Shown: positions 6,915 through 15,880 of the stretch, piece after piece
Layout: every line of letters begins with the position of its first letter
Position numbering within the stretch: position 1 is the stretch's first letter
DNA from: Akkermansiaceae bacterium UBA2367
Lineage (GTDB): Bacteria; Verrucomicrobiota; Verrucomicrobiia; Verrucomicrobiales; DEV007
Length of the DNA stretch: 46,654 bases
Direction of reading: 5' to 3'
Assembly (NCBI GenBank): GCA_002344525.1
Contig: DDTJ01000051.1
Span: 1-46,654, forward strand
Made by a program: the position numbers and the translations under genes
The notes under the pieces: model-generated
The model's input: the letters and a program-made list of their open reading frames with translations, nothing else
The model's database searches: none
What the model was told of the DNA's origin: nothing

Positions 6915-9900
6915 GTGAACCGCCTGTTCCCCATCCCTTTTCGTCTCTTTCCCGTCCTGTCGCTCGCCTTGTCCGGTTGGCTCGCCGCCGTCCATGCGGA
7001 GGAAGGGACAAGCCGCGGCCTTCCTCCCGAGGAAGCCCTCGCTTCCTTCCAGCTTGCCGAGGGATTCCAGATCGAACTGATGGCCGCCGAACCGCTCATC
7101 GCCGATCCTGTCGCCATGGAGATCGACGAGCAGGGCCGCCTCTACGTCGTGCAGATGCACGGCTACCCACTCGACAAGGACCGCACCGGGGTCGTGAAGC
7201 TGCTGACGGACAGCGACGGCGACGGAAGGCTCGACCAGAGCACCGTCTTCGCCGACGGGCTCCGCTTCCCCAACGGCGTGATGCGCTGGAAGCAGGGCAT
7301 CCTCGTCACCGACGCGCCGGATTTGTGGTATCTCGAAGACACGGACGGCGACGGCGTCGCGGACCGACGCGAGGTGATGCTGACGGGCTTCGCCCTCTCG
7401 AACCCCCAGCACATCGTCAACAGCCCCATGCTCGGCTTGGACAACTGGATCTACTTGGCGAACGAGCCAGCCACGACCCCGCGCATCTATGTCGAGGAAT
7501 TCGGCGATCCCGGCGACGAGGTGTGTTTCCCCGGCGACCCCGCCGCCCCCCGGCTCGCCCGCAACGCGAACGGCCGCCGCGTGCGCCTGCGCCCGGACGA
7601 GCAGCGGCTGGAGGCGCTCTCCAGTTCGACGCAGTTCGGCCACACGACCGACCCGTGGGGACGCCATCTGCTCGTCAGCAACGCCCGCCACATCTTCCAC
7701 GAGGTGATCCAAGCGCGTTACCTGGACCGGAACCCGGCCCTGCTCATTCCCGGCGCCGTGGCCTCCGTCGCGAAGCACGGAGACGCCGCTGAGGTCTTCC
7801 CCATCACCGAAAAGCCCGAGCACCAGATGCTGACGAGCGTGGGGGTCTTCACCTCCGCCTGCGGAAACGTCTTCTACCAGGGCGGCTTGTTCCCCGCCCC
7901 CTTCGACCGGGTCCACTTCGTGGCCGAGCCGGTCGGCAACCTCGTCCATGCGGAGATCGTGGAGGAGCAGGGCGCCACCTTCAGCGCCTCCCGCCTCGAT
8001 GAGAAGAAGGAGTTCCTCGCCTCGCGCGACGCTTGGTTCCGTCCGGTGAACCACTACATCGGTCCCGACGGGGCGCTCTACGTGGTCGACTACTACCGCC
8101 GCATCATCGAGCATCCGGAATGGATGGCGAAGGAGGTGGCGGAGTCGTCCTCCGTGCGCGACGGTATCGACCAGGGACGCCTCTACCGCATCACTCCGAA
8201 GGGCACCGCCCCCGCGACCTGGATGCAGGGCACCGGGCTGGAAGCCGCGTCCACGCCGGAGCTCGTCGATCTCCTCGGCCATGCGAATATCTGGCATCGG
8301 CGCAACGCCCAGCGCCTCCTCCTCGACCGCTACCGCGAGGAGGCTCCGCCTTCCCTCCTCAAATCCTTGGCGAACGTGGCGACCGACGACGAACGCCCCT
8401 ACGCCCGCCCCCACGCCGCGTGGACGCTGGAGGGCCTCGGCGCGCTGACCCCGGAGGTCGTCGGCGACTTGCTGCGCGACGAAGTCCCCGGCATCCGGGA
8501 GAACGCCTTGATCCTCGCGGAACCCCTGCTGGCCGGGAATCCTGCGCTGCATGGCGAACTGCTGGCGCTGCGCGACGATCCGAACGGGCGGGTGCGCTTC
8601 CAGTGGCTCTGTACCCTCGGGGAGATCGACTCGCCTGAGGCGGGCCAGCTCCGCAACCAGCTGCTTTTCGCCAACATCGACGACCCGTGGATGCAGGCCG
8701 CCGCCCTGTCGGCAAGAAAGCTGGACTACGACGGCTTGCTGGCCGAGTCCATCCGGCGTTCGGCCTCGACTCCCGAACAGTGGCGGCCTTTGATCGAGCG
8801 CCTCGCCACCATGCGCAGCACGCAGGCCGGAGCCGACGAAGTCCGCGACCTTCTCCTCCTCGCCACGTCGGAGAAATCCCACGCGCCCGGCCCTTGGCAG
8901 GCGGCGGTGCTGGCGGGCGTCGCCAAAGGCGGGAAAGCGGGCGTCCTCGCCGATCCCTCGCTTGAGGCGGTGCGTCTGCGACTGCTGGAGCAGGTGCTGC
9001 ATCATCCGCGCGGCGATGTGAGACAGGCGAGCCTCGCCTTCCTCGTGCGGGCGGGACTGCCGCAGGGAGAGGCTCTCGAAGGGGCGAAGGCGCAAGCCGT
9101 CGCGACGATCCAAAACCGCGAGGCCGATGTGGCGGACCGGACCATCTCCATCGCCTTCCTCGCCGCCGCCCAGCCCGAGGCCAGCCAGGCCCTGCTGCTC
9201 GACCTGCTCCAGCCCGCCGAATCGACCGCGATCCAGAAAGCGGCCCTCGCCGCGCTCAGCCAAAGCGGCGGCGACGGTCTCGCGGAGGCATGGATCGCCC
9301 GCTGGCCCTCCCTGACCGACGGGATGCGCAGCGAGGTGATCCTTGCGCTCCTCCCGTCCGCACCGCGCCGCGCCGTGCTCATCAACGCCTTGGAGAAGGG
9401 CGCCATCGCCCCGGCCTACGTGACTGGCAGCCATCGGGTGCGGCTGATCGCCCAATCCGACCGCCCCACCCGGGATCGTTTGCGGGCGATTTTCTCCACC
9501 GAGTCGAAGGACGAAGAACGCGCCAAAGTGATCGACAGCTACCGCGCCGCCCTTGCCTCCTCCGCCCAGGACGCCTCGCCGGACCGGGGCAAGCTCGTCT
9601 ACCAGAACCAGTGCTCCGCCTGCCATCCCTTGGGCGGCCAGCATGGCACCCCTCTCGGTCCCGACTTGAACAGCATCCGCATTCGCGAACCCGAGGCCAT
9701 CCTGACCGACATCCTCGATCCGAACCGCTCCATCGCGGACGGCTACACCCTGTGGCAGATCACCTTGCAGGATGGCGTCCAGAAAATCGGGATCATCGGC
9801 TCGGAAACGACCACCTCCCTGACCCTTCGCGCCCCGGGCGCGCCGGAGGAGACCATCGCGAGGCAGGACATCGCCTACCTGAAGGATCTCGGCATCTCCC

Positions 9901-9980
9901 TGATGCCGACCGGGCTTGAGCACCTCATCCCGCCGCAGGACATGGCCGATCTGATCGCCTTCATTCAGAACCCCGATTGA
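6915..9980 (+). CDS. Secreted PVC-type dehydrogenase/HEAT-repeat/cytochrome c protein
   Basis: This protein of 1021 residues starts at GTG 6915, because that codon begins a classic signal peptide (VNRLFPIPFRL..., cleavage near AVHA-EE). An ATG further upstream would put 67 charged residues ahead of it. Residues about 45-440 form a beta-propeller-like 'membrane-bound dehydrogenase' domain with DSDGDGRLD and DTDGDGVAD calcium-type loops. Residues about 460-860 are helical HEAT-like repeats. A terminal PVC-type haem domain has C900-S-A-C-H904. The family is typical of Planctomycetota and Verrucomicrobiota and is thought to oxidise sugars or sugar derivatives in the periplasm, passing electrons to the haem. 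The substrate is unknown. It is divergent from the AAA+ operon. Confidence 0.85.
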   Translation: MNRLFPIPFRLFPVLSLALSGWLAAVHAEEGTSRGLPPEEALASFQLAEGFQIELMAAEPLIADPVAMEIDEQGRLYVVQMHGYPLDKDRTGVVKLLTDSDGDGRLDQSTVFADGLRFPNGVMRWKQGILVTDAPDLWYLEDTDGDGVADRREVMLTGFALSNPQHIVNSPMLGLDNWIYLANEPATTPRIYVEEFGDPGDEVCFPGDPAAPRLARNANGRRVRLRPDEQRLEALSSSTQFGHTTDPWGRHLLVSNARHIFHEVIQARYLDRNPALLIPGAVASVAKHGDAAEVFPITEKPEHQMLTSVGVFTSACGNVFYQGGLFPAPFDRVHFVAEPVGNLVHAEIVEEQGATFSASRLDEKKEFLASRDAWFRPVNHYIGPDGALYVVDYYRRIIEHPEWMAKEVAESSSVRDGIDQGRLYRITPKGTAPATWMQGTGLEAASTPELVDLLGHANIWHRRNAQRLLLDRYREEAPPSLLKSLANVATDDERPYARPHAAWTLEGLGALTPEVVGDLLRDEVPGIRENALILAEPLLAGNPALHGELLALRDDPNGRVRFQWLCTLGEIDSPEAGQLRNQLLFANIDDPWMQAAALSARKLDYDGLLAESIRRSASTPEQWRPLIERLATMRSTQAGADEVRDLLLLATSEKSHAPGPWQAAVLAGVAKGGKAGVLADPSLEAVRLRLLEQVLHHPRGDVRQASLAFLVRAGLPQGEALEGAKAQAVATIQNREADVADRTISIAFLAAAQPEASQALLLDLLQPAESTAIQKAALAALSQSGGDGLAEAWIARWPSLTDGMRSEVILALLPSAPRRAVLINALEKGAIAPAYVTGSHRVRLIAQSDRPTRDRLRAIFSTESKDEERAKVIDSYRAALASSAQDASPDRGKLVYQNQCSACHPLGGQHGTPLGPDLNSIRIREPEAILTDILDPNRSIADGYTLWQITLQDGVQKIGIIGSETTTSLTLRAPGAPEETIARQDIAYLKDLGISLMPTGLEHLIPPQDMADLIAFIQNPD

Positions 9981-10089
9981 TCCGAATGGCAGACGACTCC
10001 GCGCCATGTGTTTCCTCCATCTGCGAAAATCCGCGGTCCATCCGTGGACATCTGAGCCTCTTGAAAAACTCCTTTCGTCGGTCCTGATT

Positions 10090-10235
10090 TGCGGCCATTC
10101 GCGGGCATTGGCGGCTATTCGCGTTAAAAAAGAAGGAGAACGCGAATTTTCGCGAATGGAACGCGAATCACCACGAATGGAAGAAGGTTTTGCAAAAAGC
10201 TCATCTGCGTTCCCTTTTCTTTTTTGACGCAGATG
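10090..10235. repeat. Short-word inverted repeats with T/A-rich loops
   Basis: TTGCGGCCATTCGCGGGCAT-type words (10090-10114) face ACGCGAATTTTCGCGAATGG-type words (10139-10179) across an A-rich, purine-only loop. A second, clean hairpin follows: CATCTGCGT (10202-10210) and ACGCAGATG (10227-10235) around a pyrimidine/oligo-T loop. Related elements occur at 31173-31228 and 37099-37190. The rest of the 9981-10293 gap contains further words of the same type (near 10018-10050) and no gene that I can support. Confidence 0.7.
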
Positions 10236-10293
10236 GGCCGACTGTCCCGAATTCCGATAGAATGACGTAGAACACCACACCCTCTCCACCCCC

Positions 10294-11622
10294 ATGAACC
10301 CCCGCTCCCTCCGCAGCCTCCTGCCCGTCCTGCTGGCGCTCGCCCTCGCCGTGGTCCTGATCTCCCGCGCCTCGTCCCGGACCGGAGCCTTCCGGGCGGC
10401 GGCGGTGAAGATCGACATCACCCCCGACCGTCCACAGCAACTGCTCGGCTACGGCGCTCGCGTCTCCGAGGGCATCCACACCCCCATCCACCACCGCATC
10501 CTCGCGCTCGACGACGGGCGGCGGAAAATGGTCCTCGTCTCCACCGAGGTCTGCCTCGTCTCCCCCTCCGAATACGACCGCGTCGCCGCCTTGGTGCAGG
10601 AGGCCCACGGCATCGCGCCCATCGACTTCCTCTGGACCGTGACCCACACGCATTCCGCCCCCGAACTCGGCCCTCCGGGCATGGGGGCCGTCTACATGCC
10701 GCAGCGCTACACCCACGAATACGACCGCGCCTACGCCGACGAGGTGACGAAGAAGCTCCTCGACGGCATCGGGCAGACCCTCGCCGCCCTCCAACCCGCC
10801 CGCCTCGGCGTCGGCTTCGGCACGGCCGAGGCCAACATCAACCGCCGCGAGCGAACGCCGGACGGCAAGATCCGCCTCGGCAACAACCCCCAAGGCCCCG
10901 TGGACCGGAAGATCGGCGTCTTGAAATTCGTAAAACGCGACAGCGACGAGCTCATCGCCTCGGTCGCGAACTACGCCATCCACGCCACCGTCCTCGGAGG
11001 CAAGAGCCTGCTCATCAGCGCGGACGCACCCGGCGTGGTCTCCGACCATGTCGAGGGGAAGACCGGCGCGCCCCTGCTTTTCATCAACGGAGCCGCCGGC
11101 AATGTCGCCCCCATCTACAGCGTCTTCCCCACGCCCGAGGAGGGCCGCATCGACGAATTCAAGACCCGGCTCGGAGACCCCGTCCTCGCCGCCCTCGACG
11201 CCATCGCCAGCTACCGCGACTCCCCCACCTTGCACCCCGAGGAGATCCGCTTCGAGACGCCCCGCAAGGAAGGGCTCGGCTGGGCGCCCGACATGGACGC
11301 CTACACACGCGACGACGAGGCGGGCGCTCCGCTGGTGCGCATGCCCTGCCGTTCCCTGCGGATCGACGACGACATCCTCATCTGGACCGCCCCGGTGGAG
11401 CTCTTCTGCGAAATCTCCAACTCCGTTCGCGACGCCTCGCCCTTTCCCTTCACCTTCTACTTCGGCTACACCAACGGCTGGTTCGGCTACCTCACCACCG
11501 CGGCGGCCTTCGACGAGGGCGGCTACGAATCCACCGTGGTCACGCCCTTCACCCCGGCGGTCGAGCGCCGCTTCACCGATCTCATTACCGACCATGTGAA
11601 AGGGCGGTTCGAGGCTCGTTGA
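10294..11622 (+). CDS. Neutral/alkaline ceramidase-like secreted protein
   Basis: The 442-residue protein has an N-terminal signal or anchor helix (residues 8-24). The body matches the N-terminal domain of neutral/alkaline non-lysosomal ceramidases: AAAVKIDITPD at the start, a GYGAR loop, and the zinc-site-like WTVTHTHSAPE (H118, H120). Full ceramidases are about 650-750 residues with a C-terminal beta-sandwich. This one ends after the catalytic-type domain, as do many PVC homologues of unproven substrate. Amide-lipid hydrolysis is therefore possible but not shown. The ATG follows a C-rich leader without a Shine-Dalgarno sequence. It is convergent with the small secreted protein gene, with a cloverleaf repeat between. 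Confidence 0.8.
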   Translation: MNPRSLRSLLPVLLALALAVVLISRASSRTGAFRAAAVKIDITPDRPQQLLGYGARVSEGIHTPIHHRILALDDGRRKMVLVSTEVCLVSPSEYDRVAALVQEAHGIAPIDFLWTVTHTHSAPELGPPGMGAVYMPQRYTHEYDRAYADEVTKKLLDGIGQTLAALQPARLGVGFGTAEANINRRERTPDGKIRLGNNPQGPVDRKIGVLKFVKRDSDELIASVANYAIHATVLGGKSLLISADAPGVVSDHVEGKTGAPLLFINGAAGNVAPIYSVFPTPEEGRIDEFKTRLGDPVLAALDAIASYRDSPTLHPEEIRFETPRKEGLGWAPDMDAYTRDDEAGAPLVRMPCRSLRIDDDILIWTAPVELFCEISNSVRDASPFPFTFYFGYTNGWFGYLTTAAAFDEGGYESTVVTPFTPAVERRFTDLITDHVKGRFEAR

Positions 11623-11641
11623 GAGACCGTGGAGCGACAAA

Positions 11642-11730
11642 ACTTGGAGTGCGCGGACGTGTCCGCGCTTTGTTCCGGGGCGACATGTCGCCCCGAGGGG
11701 AAGGCGGCGTCATGTCGCCGCACTCCAAGT
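11642..11730. repeat. Cloverleaf intergenic repeat (perfect 12-bp outer stem)
   Basis: The outer stem ACTTGGAGTGCG (11642-11653) and CGCACTCCAAGT (11719-11730) is perfect. It encloses three hairpins: GCGCGGACGTGTCCGCGC (11651-11668), the perfect 20-bp palindrome CGGGGCGACATGTCGCCCCG (11676-11695), and GCGGCGTCATGTCGCCGC (11704-11721). It sits between convergent genes and could act as a bidirectional terminator or a mobile repeat. Confidence 0.9.
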
Positions 11731-11786
11731 CCCTTGAAACCGGACGCCGACTCGCCAAGCCTTTTGCCTGTCGCGACCCTTCGCGG

Positions 11787-12251
11787 TCAACGCCGGAACA
11801 CGGCATCGCCGAGGTAGATCCCGGCATGGGCGTTGTCGGTCGGGCTCGCGCGGTTGGGATCGTAGAGGGTCACGTGGAGCAAGCCGGGACGCAGCAGGGT
11901 GAAGGTGATGTCGAAGTCCGTGGCCCCCGGCTCGACGGCGACCGACAAGGACGATCCGGCGTCGGCGGCGATGGACGGCCCGCCTTGCTCGGAGGTGTTC
12001 CCCAGATAAAGCGTGGCCTTTTTGAGAGTCCCCTGCCGACAAGTGCCCACGACGCGATAGGTGCCACCCACCTCGAAACGCGGGGCCGATCCGGTCACCG
12101 CATGGATCGCGATGGAATCCCCGTCCGGGAACGCCTTTTTGATCTCCGGCGAAACCCCGATGCGGTGGGGCAGCTCCCGAGATGCCGCATGTCCCCATAG
12201 GATCAGTCCCGCTGATAAAATGGCGACGGTGACGATGGCTGCGGCTTTCAT
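11787..12251 (-). CDS. Hypothetical exported protein
   Basis: The protein has 154 residues with an N-terminal hydrophobic signal or anchor (MKAAAIVTVAILSAGLILWG). The rest is predicted mostly beta: segments such as RFEVGGTYRVVGTC, KATLYLGNTS and FDITFTLLRPGLLHVTLYD suggest a small beta-sandwich. I do not recognise a family. No cysteine pairs or metal motifs stand out. It is convergent with the ceramidase-like gene and lies downstream of, and in the same direction as, the cassette-like gene at 12337-12780. Confidence 0.65.
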   Translation of the reverse strand: MKAAAIVTVAILSAGLILWGHAASRELPHRIGVSPEIKKAFPDGDSIAIHAVTGSAPRFEVGGTYRVVGTCRQGTLKKATLYLGNTSEQGGPSIAADAGSSLSVAVEPGATDFDITFTLLRPGLLHVTLYDPNRASPTDNAHAGIYLGDAVFRR

Positions 12252-12336
12252 GGCGGTTTGGGTTCGCTGTTCCGATTCTCCGTCATGGTAGTGTGCCGCC
12301 GATTCCCGGTAAAGGGGAAATTTTGGATGTCACAGA

Positions 12337-12780
12337 TCAGCCACTTACCGGAGTTGGCTGCATCGCGTTGTTAGGCTCTTTGCTTTCTTTCTTCTGTAAT
12401 TTTTCGATCTTCATATCACCCCACGGGAAAAGGGGCGGGATAGCCATCCAGCTCTCTTCAATCCTTCCTCCATTCTCGTATATGAATATCCAATAATACG
12501 GAATCCCTTCTCGATTCCAATGATGAATTCGCCCAGTCCTGAAATGAAAATCCTCGGGCAACATGTACCCATATTGCCAATCTCGGAGCGAATTAGTGAC
12601 TTCGACCGATCCGGTAGGAGAGCGTGCCAACGCATCGGTGTATGCACCGAGACTGGAGCATTGCGCTGCAATGGATCTAACTTTCGCTCGCTCGCAATAG
12701 CCACCAATTGGTATCGAAACTAGACCGCTCAGGATTAGCGCCAGAAGGAGGCATGAGGCAATAATCAGAGGGCGTCGCAT
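12337..12780 (-). CDS. Hypothetical small membrane-anchored protein, cassette-like gene
   Basis: The 147-residue protein has an N-terminal transmembrane/signal helix (LIIASCLLLALILSGLVSIPIGG) and a small soluble domain with no recognised motif. Its DNA is clearly more AT-rich than its neighbours. The last codons (encoding NNAMQPTPVSG) lie inside an attC-like sequence, as is common when a cassette gene runs into its recombination site. A similar half-site precedes the ATG. This suggests capture as a gene cassette. The ATG at 12780 has no Shine-Dalgarno sequence. Confidence 0.6.
   Translation of the reverse strand: MRRPLIIASCLLLALILSGLVSIPIGGYCERAKVRSIAAQCSSLGAYTDALARSPTGSVEVTNSLRDWQYGYMLPEDFHFRTGRIHHWNREGIPYYWIFIYENGGRIEESWMAIPPLFPWGDMKIEKLQKKESKEPNNAMQPTPVSG
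12338..12376 (-). other. attC-like half-site at the 3' end of the cassette-like gene
   Basis: Read on the minus strand there is a GCCTAAC box (12376-12370, fitting RYYYAAC). A hairpin follows, CAGCCA-ACT...AG-TGGCTG (12360-12338), with one unpaired base, which is a hallmark of integron attC stems. The partner GTTRRRY box is not found, so the site appears incomplete. Confidence 0.4.
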
Positions 12781-13097
12781 GGTTTTTTCTGCCGAACAGT
12801 GGTATTAGCCCACTTTCATATCGGCCACCTAGATTCCTCCATCCGGTGGGCTATGAACATAAAATCGGACTTCCCCCATCAGGTCAAGGCTTTTCGGCCT
12901 TTCGCAGCACGCAATCCCTGCCTCCGTGACGTTTTGAAATCAGAACCGTCCGAAATTCCAGTGGATCGAAGCCGCCGCCCAGCACTCCCGAATCGCCTCC
13001 CACGAAGGAACCACCCCGTTGCCTCCCTCCACCATGAGCACTTGAATCGAGCCGAAAGCGGGCCGATGGAATCTCCATCCACCCACCGTCCCCCGCC
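12781..13097. other. Intergenic region with a second attC-like half-site
   Basis: TAGCCCAC (12806-12813) and GTGGGCTA (12846-12853) form a perfect 8-bp stem. On the minus strand, nine bases after the stem, lies GTTCGGC (12797-12791), one base away from the attC consensus GTTRRRY. It is followed by the ATG of the cassette-like gene. The remainder (12860-13097) shows no gene, and no Shine-Dalgarno precedes the plus-strand ATG at 13098. Confidence 0.35.
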
Positions 13098-14687
13098 ATG
13101 CCCCCTCTAACAGGACACCAACTCCTCGGCTCCCGCGAATCGGCGGAGTCCTCCGACACCTTCGCCGCCCGCAACCCCGCCCTCGGGGCCGACCTTGAAC
13201 CCGCCTTCCACGAGGCCACCGCCATCGAGATCGACGAAGCCGTCGCCCTTGCCGAAGCCGCTTTCGATCCCTTCCGCCGCCTCCTTCCCGAAGCGCGCGC
13301 CGACTTCCTCGACGCCATCGCCGACGAGACCCTCGCCCTCGACGACGAACTCCTCGAACGCGCCTCTGCCGAGACCGCCCATCCCCCCGCCCGCTGCGCC
13401 GCCGAGCGCGACCGCGTCGTCACCCACACCCGGCAATTCGCCGAGTGGCTCCGCGAGGGCTCGTGGGTCGATGCCCGCATCGACCATGGCGACCCGACGC
13501 GCCAACCGCTGCCCAAGCCCGACGTGCGCTCGATGCTCGAACCGGTCGGACCCGTCGCCATCTTCGGGGCGAGCAATTTCCCCATCGCCATCTCCGTGCT
13601 CGGCACCGACACGATCTCCGCCTTCGCCGCCGGATGCCCCGTCGTCGTCAAGGCCCATCCCGCCCATCCCGGCACCTGCGAGATCGCCGCCCGCGCCATC
13701 CAGCGCGCCGCCGCCGCGACGCGGATGCCCGAGGGCGTCTTCTCGCTGATCCAAGGCCGCAGCCACGAGACCGGCACCCGCCTCGTCACCCATCCCAAGA
13801 TCGCCGCCGCCGCCTTCACCGGATCGCTCGCCGGAGGCCGCGCCCTCTTCGACGCGGCGAACGCCCGCCCGCATCCCATCCCCTTCTACGCCGAGATGGG
13901 CAGCGTCAATCCCGTCTTCCTCCTCCCCGGGGCGCTCAAGGCCCGTGCCGAAGGCATCGCCCAAGGCTTCGTCGCCGCTCTCACCGCCGGCGTCGGGCAA
14001 TTCTGCACCAACCCCGGCCTCGTCCTCGGTCTGGAGTCGGAGGAGTGGCGGGCCTTCCGCGACCACGCTCGGGAGAAAGTCGCCGCCTTCGCCCCGGCCA
14101 CAATGCTCCACGCCGGCATCCACGCGGCCTACACCGCCGGGCTCGGCGACCGTCTCGGGAACGAGGCCCTAGCACTGATCGGCCATTCCGACACCCCGCC
14201 CTCGCCCGACCGCAACGAAGCCGCCGCCTGCCTCTTCGCCACCACCCAAGAGGGTCTGCTCGCCGACCCGACCCTCTTCGACGAGATCTTCGGCCCCGCC
14301 TCCACCCTCGTGACCTGCGCCAGTCCGTCCGATTTCGTCGCCGTGGCGGAGAAGCTGGAAGGCTCGCTCAGCGCCACGATCCACGGCACCGAGGAGGATC
14401 TCGCCGAACATCGCGAACTCGTCGCCCTGCTGCGTCGCAAAGCGGGGCGGCTCATCTTCAACGGCTATCCCGTCGGCTTGGAAATCTGCCACAGCATCCA
14501 CCACGGCGGCCCCTACCCGGCCACGACGCATGCCCATTTCACGAGCATCGGGACGCGGGCGATGCACCGCTTCGTCCGGCCCGTCTGCTACCAGGGCTGG
14601 CCCGACGCCCATCTGCCGACCGAGCTGCAGGACCTCAACCCGCGCGGCATCCTCCGCCTCGTCGACGGGGAGCGGACGCGCCTGTAG
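13098..14687 (+). CDS. NADP-type aldehyde dehydrogenase, ketoglutarate-semialdehyde dehydrogenase family
   Basis: The 529-residue protein belongs to the aldehyde dehydrogenase superfamily. It has the nucleotide-binding motif GASNFP (about residues 156-161), catalytic Glu266 in YAEMGS and catalytic Cys303 in GVGQFCTNPG. Length and motifs fit the alpha-ketoglutaric semialdehyde (2,5-dioxovalerate) dehydrogenase subgroup. That subgroup feeds pentose, hexuronate or hydroxyproline breakdown into the TCA cycle. The start lacks a Shine-Dalgarno sequence. Its stop codon is the TAG inside the CTGTAGCC repeat. The convergent neighbours are a fucose-type dehydrogenase and mutarotase, which suits a role in non-phosphorylating sugar oxidation, though the exact substrate is inferred. 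Confidence 0.85.
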   Translation: MPPLTGHQLLGSRESAESSDTFAARNPALGADLEPAFHEATAIEIDEAVALAEAAFDPFRRLLPEARADFLDAIADETLALDDELLERASAETAHPPARCAAERDRVVTHTRQFAEWLREGSWVDARIDHGDPTRQPLPKPDVRSMLEPVGPVAIFGASNFPIAISVLGTDTISAFAAGCPVVVKAHPAHPGTCEIAARAIQRAAAATRMPEGVFSLIQGRSHETGTRLVTHPKIAAAAFTGSLAGGRALFDAANARPHPIPFYAEMGSVNPVFLLPGALKARAEGIAQGFVAALTAGVGQFCTNPGLVLGLESEEWRAFRDHAREKVAAFAPATMLHAGIHAAYTAGLGDRLGNEALALIGHSDTPPSPDRNEAAACLFATTQEGLLADPTLFDEIFGPASTLVTCASPSDFVAVAEKLEGSLSATIHGTEEDLAEHRELVALLRRKAGRLIFNGYPVGLEICHSIHHGGPYPATTHAHFTSIGTRAMHRFVRPVCYQGWPDAHLPTELQDLNPRGILRLVDGERTRL

Positions 14688-14754
14688 CCGCGGGCATCGG
14701 AGTGGGTCGAGTGGCCAAACGACGTTCGGCCGAGGTCGATAACCTCGGCTACAG
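14682..14754. repeat. CTGTAGCC three-way-junction repeat, copy 2
   Basis: The outer stem is CTGTAGCCG (14682-14690) and CGGCTACAG (14746-14754). The second inner hairpin CCGAGGTCGATAACCTCGG (14730-14748) is intact; the first is degenerate. The linker GGCCAAACGACGTTCGGCC matches copy 1. The TAG in the left arm ends the aldehyde dehydrogenase gene. The element lies between convergent genes. Confidence 0.8.
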
Positions 14755-14875
14755 ATCTCCGAAAGACGCGTCAGCACCGTGGGGACCGATCACAGCGAGG
14801 AGATCCCCGATTGATTCACGGTCGCTTTCTCCGGACTCCATTCCTCCTACCCGTCGACTTTGCCTACATGGACCG

Positions 14876-15874
14876 CTATCGAGCCTCCACCAATCCTTCT
14901 GCCACCAAAGCGGCCCAGAACTCCCCGTCCAGCTCCGCCCGCGCCATCGCCACCAGATCGGCGACGCGCTCAGGTCGGCTCGTGCTGAGGGCCAAGGCCA
15001 CGACGCCGGGCGCGGAACGGGCGAAAGCCGCCGCCGCTTCGGCGGGAGCGACGCCGAAACGCGCGCAGACCGCCTCGAAGCGGTCGCGCCAGTCGAAAAG
15101 GCCGGGGTCGGACTCCCTCGTCACCTTGCGGTAGTCGAAGAACTCCCCGCCGGTAAGGAAGCCTCCGTGGAAGATCGCCGAATTGACGATGGCGACACCG
15201 CGCCGTTTCAGCTCCCCCATGAAGCGCCACAGCTCCGCTGGATGCCGCATCGCGGTGAAGGAATTCGCGAACATCGCCCAATCCAGCGCAACCCCTGCTT
15301 CGTGGAGCCGCCGGATCACGGTCCAGTCCTTCGCCCCGACCCCGATGCCGTCGGACTTGCCCGCCGCCTTCAACTCGTGAAGGGCGCGGTAGGCTTCGAA
15401 AATGTCGCGAAAACGGCGCTCCCCGTCGGCGGCGGAAACGGCGGCGGCGAGGTATTCGTCGGGATCGTGGACCGAGAGGAGCCGCGCCCCGTAGCCGCCG
15501 AGCAAGGCGTCGCCCTCCTCGTGGCATTCGAGGATGCCCTCGTAGCCGATGCGCTGCACGGCGTCGTGCTCCAGCCCGAACCAGGCGCCGGGTTCGAAGG
15601 TCGGCTCGGGCGCGAGGAGCGGGGAGCGCTTCCATCCGAGCTTGTTGCTGATGACGACCTCCCCCGGCGGAATGCCGAGCGATGCGAGATGGCGTCCGAG
15701 GCATTCGAGGGCGAGCCCGGCCCCGTATTTGCCCGCCGAGTCGATGAAGACGGGACGCTCCGAGTGGCGGAACCAAGCGGCGACCAGTTCGCGCTTTGTC
15801 TCCTCGGGCACGATCTGGTAGAGGTTGCCGAGGGACGCCGTGCCAAAGACGAGGCGGGGCCAAGCGAGGTCCAT
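14876..15874 (-). CDS. Aldo/keto reductase, L-fucose dehydrogenase-like
   Basis: The 332-residue (alpha/beta)8 oxidoreductase has the aldo/keto reductase tetrad: Asp45 and Tyr50 in FIDSAGKYG, Lys78 in ISNKLGW and His136 in LLSVHDPDEY. The sequence resembles the L-fucose/D-threo-aldose 1-dehydrogenase subgroup, which oxidises L-fucose to the lactone with NAD(P)+. It begins four bases downstream of the fucose mutarotase stop codon, so the two are one transcription unit, and this supports the substrate. It is cytoplasmic. No Shine-Dalgarno is visible. Confidence 0.85.
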   Translation of the reverse strand: MDLAWPRLVFGTASLGNLYQIVPEETKRELVAAWFRHSERPVFIDSAGKYGAGLALECLGRHLASLGIPPGEVVISNKLGWKRSPLLAPEPTFEPGAWFGLEHDAVQRIGYEGILECHEEGDALLGGYGARLLSVHDPDEYLAAAVSAADGERRFRDIFEAYRALHELKAAGKSDGIGVGAKDWTVIRRLHEAGVALDWAMFANSFTAMRHPAELWRFMGELKRRGVAIVNSAIFHGGFLTGGEFFDYRKVTRESDPGLFDWRDRFEAVCARFGVAPAEAAAAFARSAPGVVALALSTSRPERVADLVAMARAELDGEFWAALVAEGLVEAR

Positions 15875-15880
15875 GGGGGA

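Noticed and set aside
6876..10421. Very long open frame antisense to the PVC-type dehydrogenase gene
   Set aside because: It mirrors the codon bias of the real gene, has low-complexity Gly/Arg/Val composition and no domain, and spans intergenic repeats.
12791..12853. A complete integron attC site
   Set aside because: Only one R-box-like element with a mismatch was found beside the stem; the partner box is missing, so only a half-site is claimed.
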